From Amycolatopsis taiwanensis DSM 45107 (GTDB taxonomy: Bacteria > Actinomycetota > Actinomycetes > Mycobacteriales > Pseudonocardiaceae): a stretch of 64,000 nt of DNA. The notes under the pieces are model-generated. The model was not told the origin of the DNA and searched no databases. It saw only the letters and a program-made list of their open reading frames with translations. The stretch lies in the NCBI RefSeq assembly GCF_000519205.1, contig NZ_KI912601.1, positions 314,821 to 378,820 of the forward strand, written 5' to 3'. The position numbers and the translations under genes were made by a program. This document shows positions 49,529 to 56,280 of this stretch, in pieces; the first letter of the stretch is position 1, and each line of letters starts with the position of its first letter.

Positions 49529-51424
49529 TTAATGTCCCGCCGGCACCGGTGTCGCTGCCGCCAGCGTCAGTGCCGCCCGGCGTCCTTCCAGGATCGCCTC
49601 GTGGATCGTGCGCGGGGCCACGCAGTCGCCGGCTCGCGTCGCCCCCGCCACGGACAGGGAGCCGTCGGGCAACCGGTGTCCACAATGGATCACGACCGCG
49701 GCGTCCAGTTCGCGGCGCCGCGCCGTGAAGACGTCTTCGAGCACCACGTGTCCGGCGTGTACCTCGCGCAGCAGAGACCGCTTCGCCAGCGTCACCCCGG
49801 CACGCTGGAGCCGGGTGTTGGCGTCGGCGAGGTCGCCGGTGAGCGCGAGCTGGGTGCCGATCACCTGGTCCTGGCTCACGATCGTGGTCTGCCTGCCTTG
49901 CCCGGCAAGGAGTTCCGCGACGCCGACGCCGACCGCGTCGCCCACCGGGTCGGTCACGACCACCGGCCCCGGCGGGAGCTCGCACCCGGCCAGGAAGTCG
50001 ACCACGTCCACCACGACGCCGGAATGCACGGCATAGCCACGCGGCCCCGGTACCGACCCGGTCGCCACGATCATCGACGCGGCCGGCTCGGTCACCGCTA
50101 CACCGGTGGAAACGCGCACGCCCAAACGCCGCACCTCGCCTTCCAGCCACTCGACCAACCGAGCCAGGCGTTCCCGCCCGGCCACCCGTGCGGCCACCCG
50201 CACCATGCCGCCGAGTTCGTGACTCCGCTCGGCCAGTTCGACCCGGTGTCCGCGCAGGGCGAGTACCCGGGCCGCCTCCAGCCCGGCCGGCCCGCCCCCG
50301 ACGACCAGCACCTCGCGGGCCGCGTCGGTGCCCTCCGGCTCCGGGTCGGTGGTCTCGTGGCCACTGCGAGGTTCGCCGATGCAGCTGACGATCGGGTTGC
50401 GGTTGTCACGCACCCGGCATTTCTGGTTGGCCAGCACACACGGCCGCACCGGACGGCCCGCCCGGACCTTGGCCACGAGGTCGGGGTCGGCGATCTGCGC
50501 CCGGGTCATCTCGACCAGCGCCGCGACGCCTTCGCCGAGAGCCTGCGCCGCTTGCTCGGGATCGACCACGCTGCCTTGCAGAACGGTCCGCGTCCGTCCC
50601 TCGACCGCGCCGGTGATCCGGCGGCACAGGTCGAGGTTGAAGCCCGGCTCGGTGTGCAGGTCCGGCCGCGTCGCCGACGCGCTCATCGCCGATCCGCGCA
50701 CCGGCACCAGGTAGTCCACCGAGCCCGCGAGGTCGGCGACCATCCCGGCGGCGTCCTCGGGCGTGATGCCGGCCCACGGCGCGAGTTCGTCGCAGGACAG
50801 CCGCAGGCCCAGCACCCGGCCCTCGCCCAGCGCCTCGCGCACCCCCTGGATCACCTCGCGCAGCAGCCGGGTCCGGTCCGTGCCGTAGGCATCGCCACGG
50901 TGGTTGGTCAAGCCCGAGGTGAACTGGCGCAGCAGCGAATACTGCCCCGCGTCCAGCTCCACACCGTCCAAACCGGACGCTACGGCCAGCGCCGCGGATT
51001 CACCGAAGGAGTCCACAATGGTCCGGATCTGTGCCGGCTCCAGCTCCATCGGAAGCTCACGGCTGGCCACGTCCGGCACGCGCGACGGCGCCCACAGCGC
51101 GGACTGGCTGTAGGCCGAAGATCCCTGCGAACCGGCGTGGCCCAGGCCCGCCAGCGCCAGCGCCGGGCGACACGCGGCCACAATGGACGACCAGCCGGGC
51201 CCGGCGAGCGCGGCCAGCGGCGCGCGCTCGTAGGGCCAGTCCTCCTCGTGCACGCTCGCGGTCTCGGTGACGATGATCCCGGCCCCGCCCGCGGCCCGGC
51301 GCGCGTAGTAGGCCACGTGCCGGTCCGAGAGCACCCGGCCGCGCGCGAGGTTGGTCTCGTGCGGGCCGAACAGCACCCGGCTCGGCGCCCTCCGCCCGGC
51401 CAGCTCGACGGGCTCGGTGATCAC
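49529..51424 (-). CDS. Mycofactocin-system FadH/OYE-type oxidoreductase 1 (divergent)
   Basis: 631 residues, same architecture as the neighbour: OYE barrel (TETASVHEEDWPYERAPLAAL), Fe-S segment and C-terminal FAD domain (VLVVGGGPAGLEAARVLALRG near 385). Two features differ. The cluster motif reads CVLANQKC with Ala in place of the second Cys, leaving three cysteines, and the barrel segment that is CSHSS in the partner is AGQYS, so the substrate-binding His is missing. It may be a structural or regulatory partner, or bind a different cluster. The GTG (51422-51424) overlaps the mftC stop (GTGA). Confidence 0.9.
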   Translation of the reverse strand: MITEPVELAGRRAPSRVLFGPHETNLARGRVLSDRHVAYYARRAAGGAGIIVTETASVHEEDWPYERAPLAALAGPGWSSIVAACRPALALAGLGHAGSQGSSAYSQSALWAPSRVPDVASRELPMELEPAQIRTIVDSFGESAALAVASGLDGVELDAGQYSLLRQFTSGLTNHRGDAYGTDRTRLLREVIQGVREALGEGRVLGLRLSCDELAPWAGITPEDAAGMVADLAGSVDYLVPVRGSAMSASATRPDLHTEPGFNLDLCRRITGAVEGRTRTVLQGSVVDPEQAAQALGEGVAALVEMTRAQIADPDLVAKVRAGRPVRPCVLANQKCRVRDNRNPIVSCIGEPRSGHETTDPEPEGTDAAREVLVVGGGPAGLEAARVLALRGHRVELAERSHELGGMVRVAARVAGRERLARLVEWLEGEVRRLGVRVSTGVAVTEPAASMIVATGSVPGPRGYAVHSGVVVDVVDFLAGCELPPGPVVVTDPVGDAVGVGVAELLAGQGRQTTIVSQDQVIGTQLALTGDLADANTRLQRAGVTLAKRSLLREVHAGHVVLEDVFTARRRELDAAVVIHCGHRLPDGSLSVAGATRAGDCVAPRTIHEAILEGRRAALTLAAATPVPAGH

Positions 51425-52599
51425 CGAAGACCCGCCAGCGGGCTGGTGTCGCACGCCCGGTCCGGGCGGGTGCCCGCCGGCGGGCCGAAGGAAATATCGA
51501 CCGGTACCGCGCGGCGCTTGCGGTGCGAATGGTCCACATCGGACCGGGGCGCGCTGACGACGGCCTGCAGCGCCCGCTCACCGTGGCCCTGCACGCACTC
51601 CGGGTCCGGCCCGTCGAGCGGGAGCCCGGTGAAGAACTTGGCGGCCATGCAGCCGCCCTGACAGGAGTCATAGGCCGAGCAGGACGTGCACGCACCCCCG
51701 GTCTGCGGCCCGCGCAACCGGGTGAACAGCTCGGAGGAGGACCAGACCCGCGCGAACCCGCCCTCGTCGCGGACGTTTCCGGCGAGGAACTCCTGGTGAA
51801 TCGCGAACGGGCACGCGTAGACGTCGCCGACCGGGTCGATCAGGCACACCACGCGACCGGCACCGCACAGGTTCAGACCCGGCAGCGGGTCCGAGCCCAA
51901 CGCGTTGAGGTGGAAGAACGAATCGCCGGTCAGCACCTTTTCGCCATGGGCGACCAGCCAGTCGTAGAGTTCCAACTGCTGCTCGGCGGTCGGGTGCAGC
52001 TCGTCCCACACGTCGGCGCCACGCCCGGACGGCCGCAGGCGCGTGATGCGCAGCTGCGCGCCGTAGGTATCGGCGATCTCCGCGAACTGGTCGAGCTGGC
52101 CGATGTTCTGCCGGGTCATCACCACGCTGAGCTTGAAGCCGCGGAAGCCCGCGTCGGCGAGGTTACGCATGGCGCGCATGGCCGTGTCGTACGAACCCGG
52201 GCCACGGACCGCGTCGTTCACGTCGGCGGTGGCCCCGTCGAGCGAGATCTGCACGTCGACATAGTCGGTCGACGCCAGCCGGCGGGCCCGTTCCGGCGTG
52301 ATCTTCACGCCGTTCGTGGAGAACTTGACCCCGACGTGGTGCGAAACGGCGTACTCGACGAGCTCCCAGAAATCGGGGCGGACGGTGGGTTCGCCACCAC
52401 CGATGTTGACGTAGAAGACCTGCATACGCTCGAGCTCGTCGATCACCGCCTTGCATTCGGCGGTGCTCAGCTCGCGCGGGTCACGCCTGCCCGAAGAGGA
52501 CAGGCAGTGCACGCACGAGAGGTTGCATGCGTAGGTCAGTTCCCAGGTGAGGCAGATCGGCGAATTCAAGCCATGCTTGAAATGCTCGACGAGCTTCAT
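51421..52599 (-). CDS. mftC: MftC, mycofactocin radical SAM maturase
   Basis: 392 residues. CNLSCVHC (Cx3Cx2C) near 25-32 binds the radical-SAM [4Fe-4S]; GGGEPT and KFSTNG are the SAM-binding strands. A SPASM domain with extra cysteines follows (CGAGRVVCLIDPVGDVYACPF near 245-266, CTSCSAYDSCQGGC near 309-322). MftC decarboxylates and cross-links the Val-Tyr end of MftA. The start overlaps the B3 micro-ORF stop (ATGA). The last 60 residues (RSDVDHSHRKRRAVPVD onward) are a tail extending to the OYE1 start. Confidence 0.96.
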   Translation of the reverse strand: MKLVEHFKHGLNSPICLTWELTYACNLSCVHCLSSSGRRDPRELSTAECKAVIDELERMQVFYVNIGGGEPTVRPDFWELVEYAVSHHVGVKFSTNGVKITPERARRLASTDYVDVQISLDGATADVNDAVRGPGSYDTAMRAMRNLADAGFRGFKLSVVMTRQNIGQLDQFAEIADTYGAQLRITRLRPSGRGADVWDELHPTAEQQLELYDWLVAHGEKVLTGDSFFHLNALGSDPLPGLNLCGAGRVVCLIDPVGDVYACPFAIHQEFLAGNVRDEGGFARVWSSSELFTRLRGPQTGGACTSCSAYDSCQGGCMAAKFFTGLPLDGPDPECVQGHGERALQAVVSAPRSDVDHSHRKRRAVPVDISFGPPAGTRPDRACDTSPLAGLR

Positions 52600-52705
52600 C
52601 GCACGTCCTTTTCATTCAGAACGTGTGCGGGTAGCCAGGCCGTGACATCCGTTGCCGACTGCCGGTCGACGACGATGGCGGCCTGCCTCACCACCCACGT
52701 TAAGG

Positions 52706-52803
52706 GCGTCTGGGGGCTTGCCCCCAGCCGGGGGCGGAGCCACCACAAGGCAGGCGTCTGGGGCTTGCCCCCAGCCGGGGCGTGGAGGCGGAGTCCCCAC
52801 AAG
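52706..52803. repeat. Family D palindromes, copies D4 and D5 in tandem
   Basis: Two adjacent copies (52706-52747 and 52754-52803), each with CTGGGGGCTTGCCCCCAG-type stems (D5 one base shorter), inserted in family B copy B3. Confidence 0.8.
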
Positions 52804-52853
52804 ACACTGTTGCGCTCGTTACCGGGGTAACCATCTTGCGTTTTGAACAGTGT
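52804..52853. promoter_or_regulatory. Nested inverted repeats in the mftB-mftC gap
   Basis: Outer arms ACACTGTT (52804-52811) and AACAGTGT (52846-52853); inner perfect palindrome GTTACCGGGGTAAC (52818-52831). It sits 22 nt after the mftB stop. It could be an operator or a processing/termination hairpin that sets the ratio of mftAB to mftC. Confidence 0.5.
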
Positions 52854-52874
52854 TTCTCTGGTGTTGCAGACCTC

Positions 52875-53153
52875 TCAGCGCGGTTCGATCGTGCCGGACT
52901 CGGCCAGCCCGGCAAGCGCTTTGAGATAGGCGGCCCGCTGGTCGCCGGGCACGCCGGCGACCTCGAGGGTGGTATGGACGTCGGGCTGGTCCGCGAGCGT
53001 GCGGACCACCTCGACCAGCATCGGGGTCTTGAGGAATGACAGCCTTCGGGTGCCGAAGTCATACGCGAGCGCACCGAAGGGCTCCGGCCTCAGTGCGACT
53101 CGCGGTGAACAACGGTAGGCCCGGTCGGGTTCGAACACCGTTTTCCCCAGCAC
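52875..53153 (-). CDS. mftB: MftB, mycofactocin peptide chaperone
   Basis: 92 residues of the RRE/PqqD-like fold that binds the MftA leader for MftC. YRCSPRVALRPEPFGALAYDF near 13-33, FLKTPMLVEVVRTLA near 39-53 and the C-terminal AAYLKALAGLAESGTI are the family pattern. The start is uncertain: GTG at 53151-53153 gives the usual N-terminus MLGKTVFEPDRAY, while GTG at 53187-53189 would overlap mftA by 16 nt. The intervening DNA (ACCCGCACACGTGCTG) resembles the end of family B repeats (ACCCGCACACGTTCTG), a possible fragment of that element. Confidence 0.88.
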   Translation of the reverse strand: MLGKTVFEPDRAYRCSPRVALRPEPFGALAYDFGTRRLSFLKTPMLVEVVRTLADQPDVHTTLEVAGVPGDQRAAYLKALAGLAESGTIEPR

Positions 53154-53173
53154 GTGTGCGGGTGCCCGGATTC

Positions 53174-53284
53174 TCAGTAAACGCCGCACATGCCGTCGAT
53201 GGAGACCTCCTCGACCAGGAGTTCCTCCTCCACCACGGGCTCCGGCACGGTGGTCGTCTGCACTTCGGTCGCCGAGTCGGACAT
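53174..53284 (-). CDS. mftA: MftA, mycofactocin precursor peptide
   Basis: 36-residue ribosomal peptide, acidic leader (PEPVVEEELLVEEV) ending in the invariant core IDGMCGVY. MftC acts on the final Val-Tyr pair, MftE then releases it. AGGAAGGGAG precedes the ATG at 53282-53284 by 6 nt, a strong ribosome binding site as expected for a substrate made in excess. It is the first gene of the mft run, divergent from mftR. Confidence 0.97.
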   Translation of the reverse strand: MSDSATEVQTTTVPEPVVEEELLVEEVSIDGMCGVY

Positions 53285-53376
53285 GGGATGCTCCCTTCCT
53301 GCGGACGGCTTCGCTGCGGTCCGCAAAAAGACGATAATGGCACCGAGTGCCGAATGGAAGGGGCGGGACAAGACCT

Positions 53377-53457
53377 GTGTCAACTCGCGGCGATCAAGGT
53401 GAGGCCGAGCCCCCACAGGACACCGTCGCGCGCAAACTTTCGGAGAGACAAGCATGA
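53377..53457 (+). repeat. Family A repeat, copy A9: 26-codon micro-ORF coupled to mftR
   Basis: GTG (53377) opens MSTRGDQGEAEPPQ then DTVARKLSERQA; its TGA (53455-53457) overlaps the mftR ATG (53454). The middle contains the right end of a D palindrome (GCCGAGCCCCCACAG), so this copy arose from a D-bearing one by an in-frame deletion. GTC codons under DTV are identical to those in A10. It lies in the mftA-mftR divergent region (53285-53453) where the promoters and any MftR operator must also be. Confidence 0.65.
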
Positions 53458-54053
53458 GCGAGTCGCGGGCCGGGCGCCGCAAGATCACCTCGCGCGCCGA
53501 GGTCGAGCACGCCGCGTTCGAGCTGTTCGACAGCCGTGGTTTCGAGCGCACCACGATCGACGACATCGCCGAGGCGGCCGGCATCGGGCGCCGCACCTTC
53601 TTCCGGTATTTCCCGTCCAAGAACGACATCGCCTGGGGCGACTTCGACGACCAGCTCCGCCTGATGCGCAAGCGGCTGGCGGACTACCCGGCCGATGCGC
53701 CCCTGCTGGGGGTGATCTCCGACGCGCTGGTCGACTTCAACCGGATCGAGCCCGGGCAGGTCCGTCAGCACCGGCGCCGGATGCGGCTGATCCTCGCCAC
53801 CCCGGCGCTGCAGGCGCACTCGGCCTTACGCTACGCGGACTGGCGGCAGGTACTGGCCGACTTCGTCGGCGAGCGCCTCGGGGTGGCGCCGGATTCCCTT
53901 GCGCCACAAGCAATCGCCTATGCCACCCTCGGTGTCGCGCTGGCCGCCTACGAGCAGTGGCTGCGCAGCTCCGAGGCCGACCTCGGCGACCTGCTGGCCG
54001 CCGGGATGGCCGAGCTCGCGCGGCTCGGTGAGTCACTCCCCGAGCAGGCCTAG
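53454..54053 (+). CDS. mftR: MftR, TetR-family regulator of the mycofactocin locus
   Basis: 199 residues. N-terminal HTH: VEHAAFELFDSRGFERTTIDDIAEAAGIGRRTFFRYFPSKND spans about 16-57 in family terms; the C-terminal ligand-binding domain is helical. In mycobacteria MftR represses mft genes and responds to acyl-CoA. Divergent placement from mftA supports self/cluster control. The ATG overlaps the stop of micro-ORF A9. Its 3' end overlaps the convergent NUDIX gene by 21 bp. Confidence 0.92.
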   Translation: MSESRAGRRKITSRAEVEHAAFELFDSRGFERTTIDDIAEAAGIGRRTFFRYFPSKNDIAWGDFDDQLRLMRKRLADYPADAPLLGVISDALVDFNRIEPGQVRQHRRRMRLILATPALQAHSALRYADWRQVLADFVGERLGVAPDSLAPQAIAYATLGVALAAYEQWLRSSEADLGDLLAAGMAELARLGESLPEQA

Positions 54054-54902
54054 GAGGGTGCCGGGCCCGATCACGGCGGCACCTTCGGCCTCGACGCGGG
54101 ATCGGAGCGCGCGGTCCGCGGTCACCACGACGACCTGCTCACCGTCCCGCGACGCGCGCACCGTCTCGACGATCTTGGCGTCGCCGTCCCGTTCGGCGGC
54201 CACCACGTCCACGCCGCCGTCGGCCGGCTCGATCCGCCGGGCCTGCCCCTCCACCACCAGCAGCACGGTCGGCCACCAGCACCACCGCGGCGCCAGGCGG
54301 AAATCCTCGCCGCGCACGCCGGTCCGCACCAGCCCGCCGAGCCGGTCCCGCAGCCGCGCCGCCGCGCCGGCCCGGTCCCGCCACCAGCCGTCCGGCCGCG
54401 ACCCGACCACGTTCGCCCCATCGACCACCAGCACCAGCTCGCGGCCCAGCTGAGCGTGCAGCTCCGGCCAGGCCGCGGCGAAATCCTCGTGCAGCGGGAA
54501 ATCCGCCACGTGCTCCGGCGCGACCCAGCGCAGCTCGTCGCTTTCGGTGTTCATCACGCGCTCGCGCACGACCTCCCGGGTGGTGGCCAGCACCGTCGTG
54601 TAACCCCAGCCGCCGTGGTCCACCATCGTCGCCGAGGTCACCCTGATCGCCCGCTCCGGCACCGCGGCCTCCTCCCCGGCCTCCCGGATCGCCGCCGCGC
54701 GCGGGCTTTCGCCGTCATGGATCGCGCCGCCGGGCAATGCCCAGGTGCCGCCCTGATGCGTCCACGACGCCCGGTGCTGCAACAGGACCCCACGCTCGGG
54801 GTCGACCAGCAACAGCCCGGCCGCGCCGTTGGTGCCCCAGTGCCGGTGCCCGCCCGCGCACCACACGAACCCGTCCCCGGACTGGAACTGCAGCACTGTC
54901 AC
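54033..54902 (-). CDS. NUDIX hydrolase fused to a NYN/PIN-like domain
   Basis: 289 residues. The NUDIX domain (about 20-150) has the full box GGAIHDGESPRAAAIREAGEEA (G-x5-E-x7-R-E-x2-E-E), so it should hydrolyse nucleoside diphosphate derivatives. The C-terminal region (about 155-289) begins LVLVVDGANVVGSRPDGWWRDRA and has VVAAERDGDAKIVE and VVVTADRALRSRVEAEG, a NYN/YacP-like endonuclease fold with acidic residues for metal. The GTG at 54900-54902 has GGAGG with 5-nt spacing. This fusion could clean up damaged RNA ends or NAD-capped RNA; inferred only. Confidence 0.88.
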   Translation of the reverse strand: MTVLQFQSGDGFVWCAGGHRHWGTNGAAGLLLVDPERGVLLQHRASWTHQGGTWALPGGAIHDGESPRAAAIREAGEEAAVPERAIRVTSATMVDHGGWGYTTVLATTREVVRERVMNTESDELRWVAPEHVADFPLHEDFAAAWPELHAQLGRELVLVVDGANVVGSRPDGWWRDRAGAAARLRDRLGGLVRTGVRGEDFRLAPRWCWWPTVLLVVEGQARRIEPADGGVDVVAAERDGDAKIVETVRASRDGEQVVVVTADRALRSRVEAEGAAVIGPGTLLGLLGE

Positions 54903-54934
54903 GGGCACCTCCGGTTGCCGAAGTGGATGGCGAA

Positions 54935-55900
54935 CTACCAGCTTCGCACACCGACGGCGGTTTCCAGGGCGAGCGCGGCGGCCCCGACGATCGCGGCGTC
55001 GTCGCCGAGGTGCGCGGTGCGGATCCGGGCCAGCGGCCGGTGCCGTGCCCCGGTGAGGATGTTCGCGTAGTGCTCGCGCGCCTCGTCCAGGAACAGCGGG
55101 GCGGAGCCGGAGACGCCGCCCGCGATCACCACGATCTCGGGGTCGAACACGTCGGCCACCAGCGCCAGCCCCTTGCCGAGCCACTTCGCCAGCTCCGCCA
55201 TCGCACGCAGCGCGATCGGGTCGCCGTCACGGGCGGCACCGGCGACGCGCAGGCCGGTGATCGAACCCGGGTCTCGGGAGAGCTCCCTGGCCAGCACCGT
55301 GGACTGTCCCGGGTGGCGGGCCAGCAGCTCCACCGCGGTCGCCGACAGCGCCGTGCCGCTGCAATAACGCTCCCAGCAGCCGTACTTGCCGCACGGGCAG
55401 GCGCGGCCGCCGGGCACCACGGTCAGGTGCCCGAGCTCCGGTGCCACGCCGTGCGCCCCGCGGTAGATCCGGCCGTCCAGCAGCAGCCCGGCGCCGATCC
55501 CGGTGCCGATCGCGATCAGCGCCGCCACCCGCGCCCCCCGCGCCGCGCCGAACCGGTGCTCGCCCACGGTGGCCGCGTTCGCGTCGTGTTCCAGGGTCAC
55601 CGGCAGGCCCACGCGTTTGGCGATGGTGTCCGCGACCGGTGCCGACCGCCAGGCCAGGTGCGGCGCGAACATCACCGTGCGCCGGTCCTTCGCGACGAAG
55701 CCGGCCACCGCGAGACCGACCGCGACGACCTCGTCGTGCTGGTTACGCAGCTCCTCGATCACACCCGTGATCGCGTCGTCGAGCGCGTCTTCGTCGCTGG
55801 GCGTGCCGACCCGCGCGGTGTCCAGCACCAGTCCCTGCTCGTCCACCACGCCGGCGCGCACACAGGTACCCCCGACGTCCAGGCCGATCGCGTGCCTCAA
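54935..55900 (-). CDS. ROK-family glucokinase
   Basis: 321 residues. GLDVGGTCVRAGVVDE near 6-21 (phosphate 1), AVAGFVAKD, LEHDANAATVGEHRFG near 103-118 (catalytic Asp), GTGIGAGLLLDGRIYRG near 131-147 and the ROK zinc site CPCGKYGCWE near 169-178. It phosphorylates glucose with ATP. The TTG at 55898-55900 overlaps the upstream stop (TTGA) and has GGAGAGCGG before it. It lies in a conserved actinobacterial run with the two genes upstream. Confidence 0.93.
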   Translation of the reverse strand: MRHAIGLDVGGTCVRAGVVDEQGLVLDTARVGTPSDEDALDDAITGVIEELRNQHDEVVAVGLAVAGFVAKDRRTVMFAPHLAWRSAPVADTIAKRVGLPVTLEHDANAATVGEHRFGAARGARVAALIAIGTGIGAGLLLDGRIYRGAHGVAPELGHLTVVPGGRACPCGKYGCWERYCSGTALSATAVELLARHPGQSTVLARELSRDPGSITGLRVAGAARDGDPIALRAMAELAKWLGKGLALVADVFDPEIVVIAGGVSGSAPLFLDEAREHYANILTGARHRPLARIRTAHLGDDAAIVGAAALALETAVGVRSW

Positions 55901-56280
55901 CCGCTCTCCTGCCACCGTACGGAAATGTGCTGCACGCGAGCCGTCTTCGGCTCCCGCGGCGGGGGCTGGAACCCCGGCATGTGCACGCCCTGCTCCGGTT
56001 CCCACCGGTCGGCGAGCACGGCCCGCAGCAGCGCGACGAGCTGCGCGGCGTGTTCCACCAGGCGGGCCACGAACTCCGGCCGTTGTCCGCGCACCACCGC
56101 GACGATCGCGCACAGCGGGCACCAGCCGCAGTCGTCCGGTTCCGCGCGCGCGGAACCGTGCCCGGCCGAGACCACGCCCTCCAGCCAGGGCGCCGCCCGC
56201 TCGACCACCAGCTCCACCAGCAGCCGGATCTCTTCCGCCAGGCTCGCCGCCGCCGTCGTCTCCGTTTCCGCCTCGGTCAT
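55897..56280 (-). CDS. Conserved hypothetical protein (Rv2183c-like position)
   Basis: 127 residues, helical, with a CGWCPLCAIV cysteine pair in the middle (about 50-60; potential metal site) and a C-terminal proline-rich stretch GFQPPPREPKTARVQHISV. No enzymatic motif. The stop overlaps the glucokinase start and the ATG overlaps the ArsA-like stop, so three genes form a tightly coupled operon. In M. tuberculosis the neighbour of the ArsA-like Rv2184c is Rv2183c, the likely counterpart. Confidence 0.82.
   Translation of the reverse strand: MTEAETETTAAASLAEEIRLLVELVVERAAPWLEGVVSAGHGSARAEPDDCGWCPLCAIVAVVRGQRPEFVARLVEHAAQLVALLRAVLADRWEPEQGVHMPGFQPPPREPKTARVQHISVRWQESG

Larger units (their letters stand above)
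52614..52853 (-). repeat. Family B repeat, copy B3, with palindromes D4 and D5; leads into mftC
   Basis: The minus-strand frame reads VVRQAAIVVDRQSATDVTAWLP then AHVLNEKDVR; its TGA (52596-52598) overlaps the mftC ATG (52597-52599). AAAAGGA before the end is the mftC ribosome binding site. D4 and D5 are inserted upstream of the conserved core. The distal end (52804-52853) forms nested inverted repeats: ACACTGTT with AACAGTGT around the palindrome GTTACCGGGGTAAC (52818-52831), not shared by B1 or B2. Confidence 0.75.

Noticed and set aside
48269..51661. Very long open frame (about 1130 codons) on the plus strand
   Set aside because: Antisense to the two OYE-type genes; arises from GC-rich third codon positions. 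No domain, start signal or homology visible.
11300..54000. Genomic island carried by a phage or transposon
   Set aside because: No integrase, transposase, tRNA or direct-repeat borders found; base composition by eye is like the flanks. Kept only as a synteny observation.
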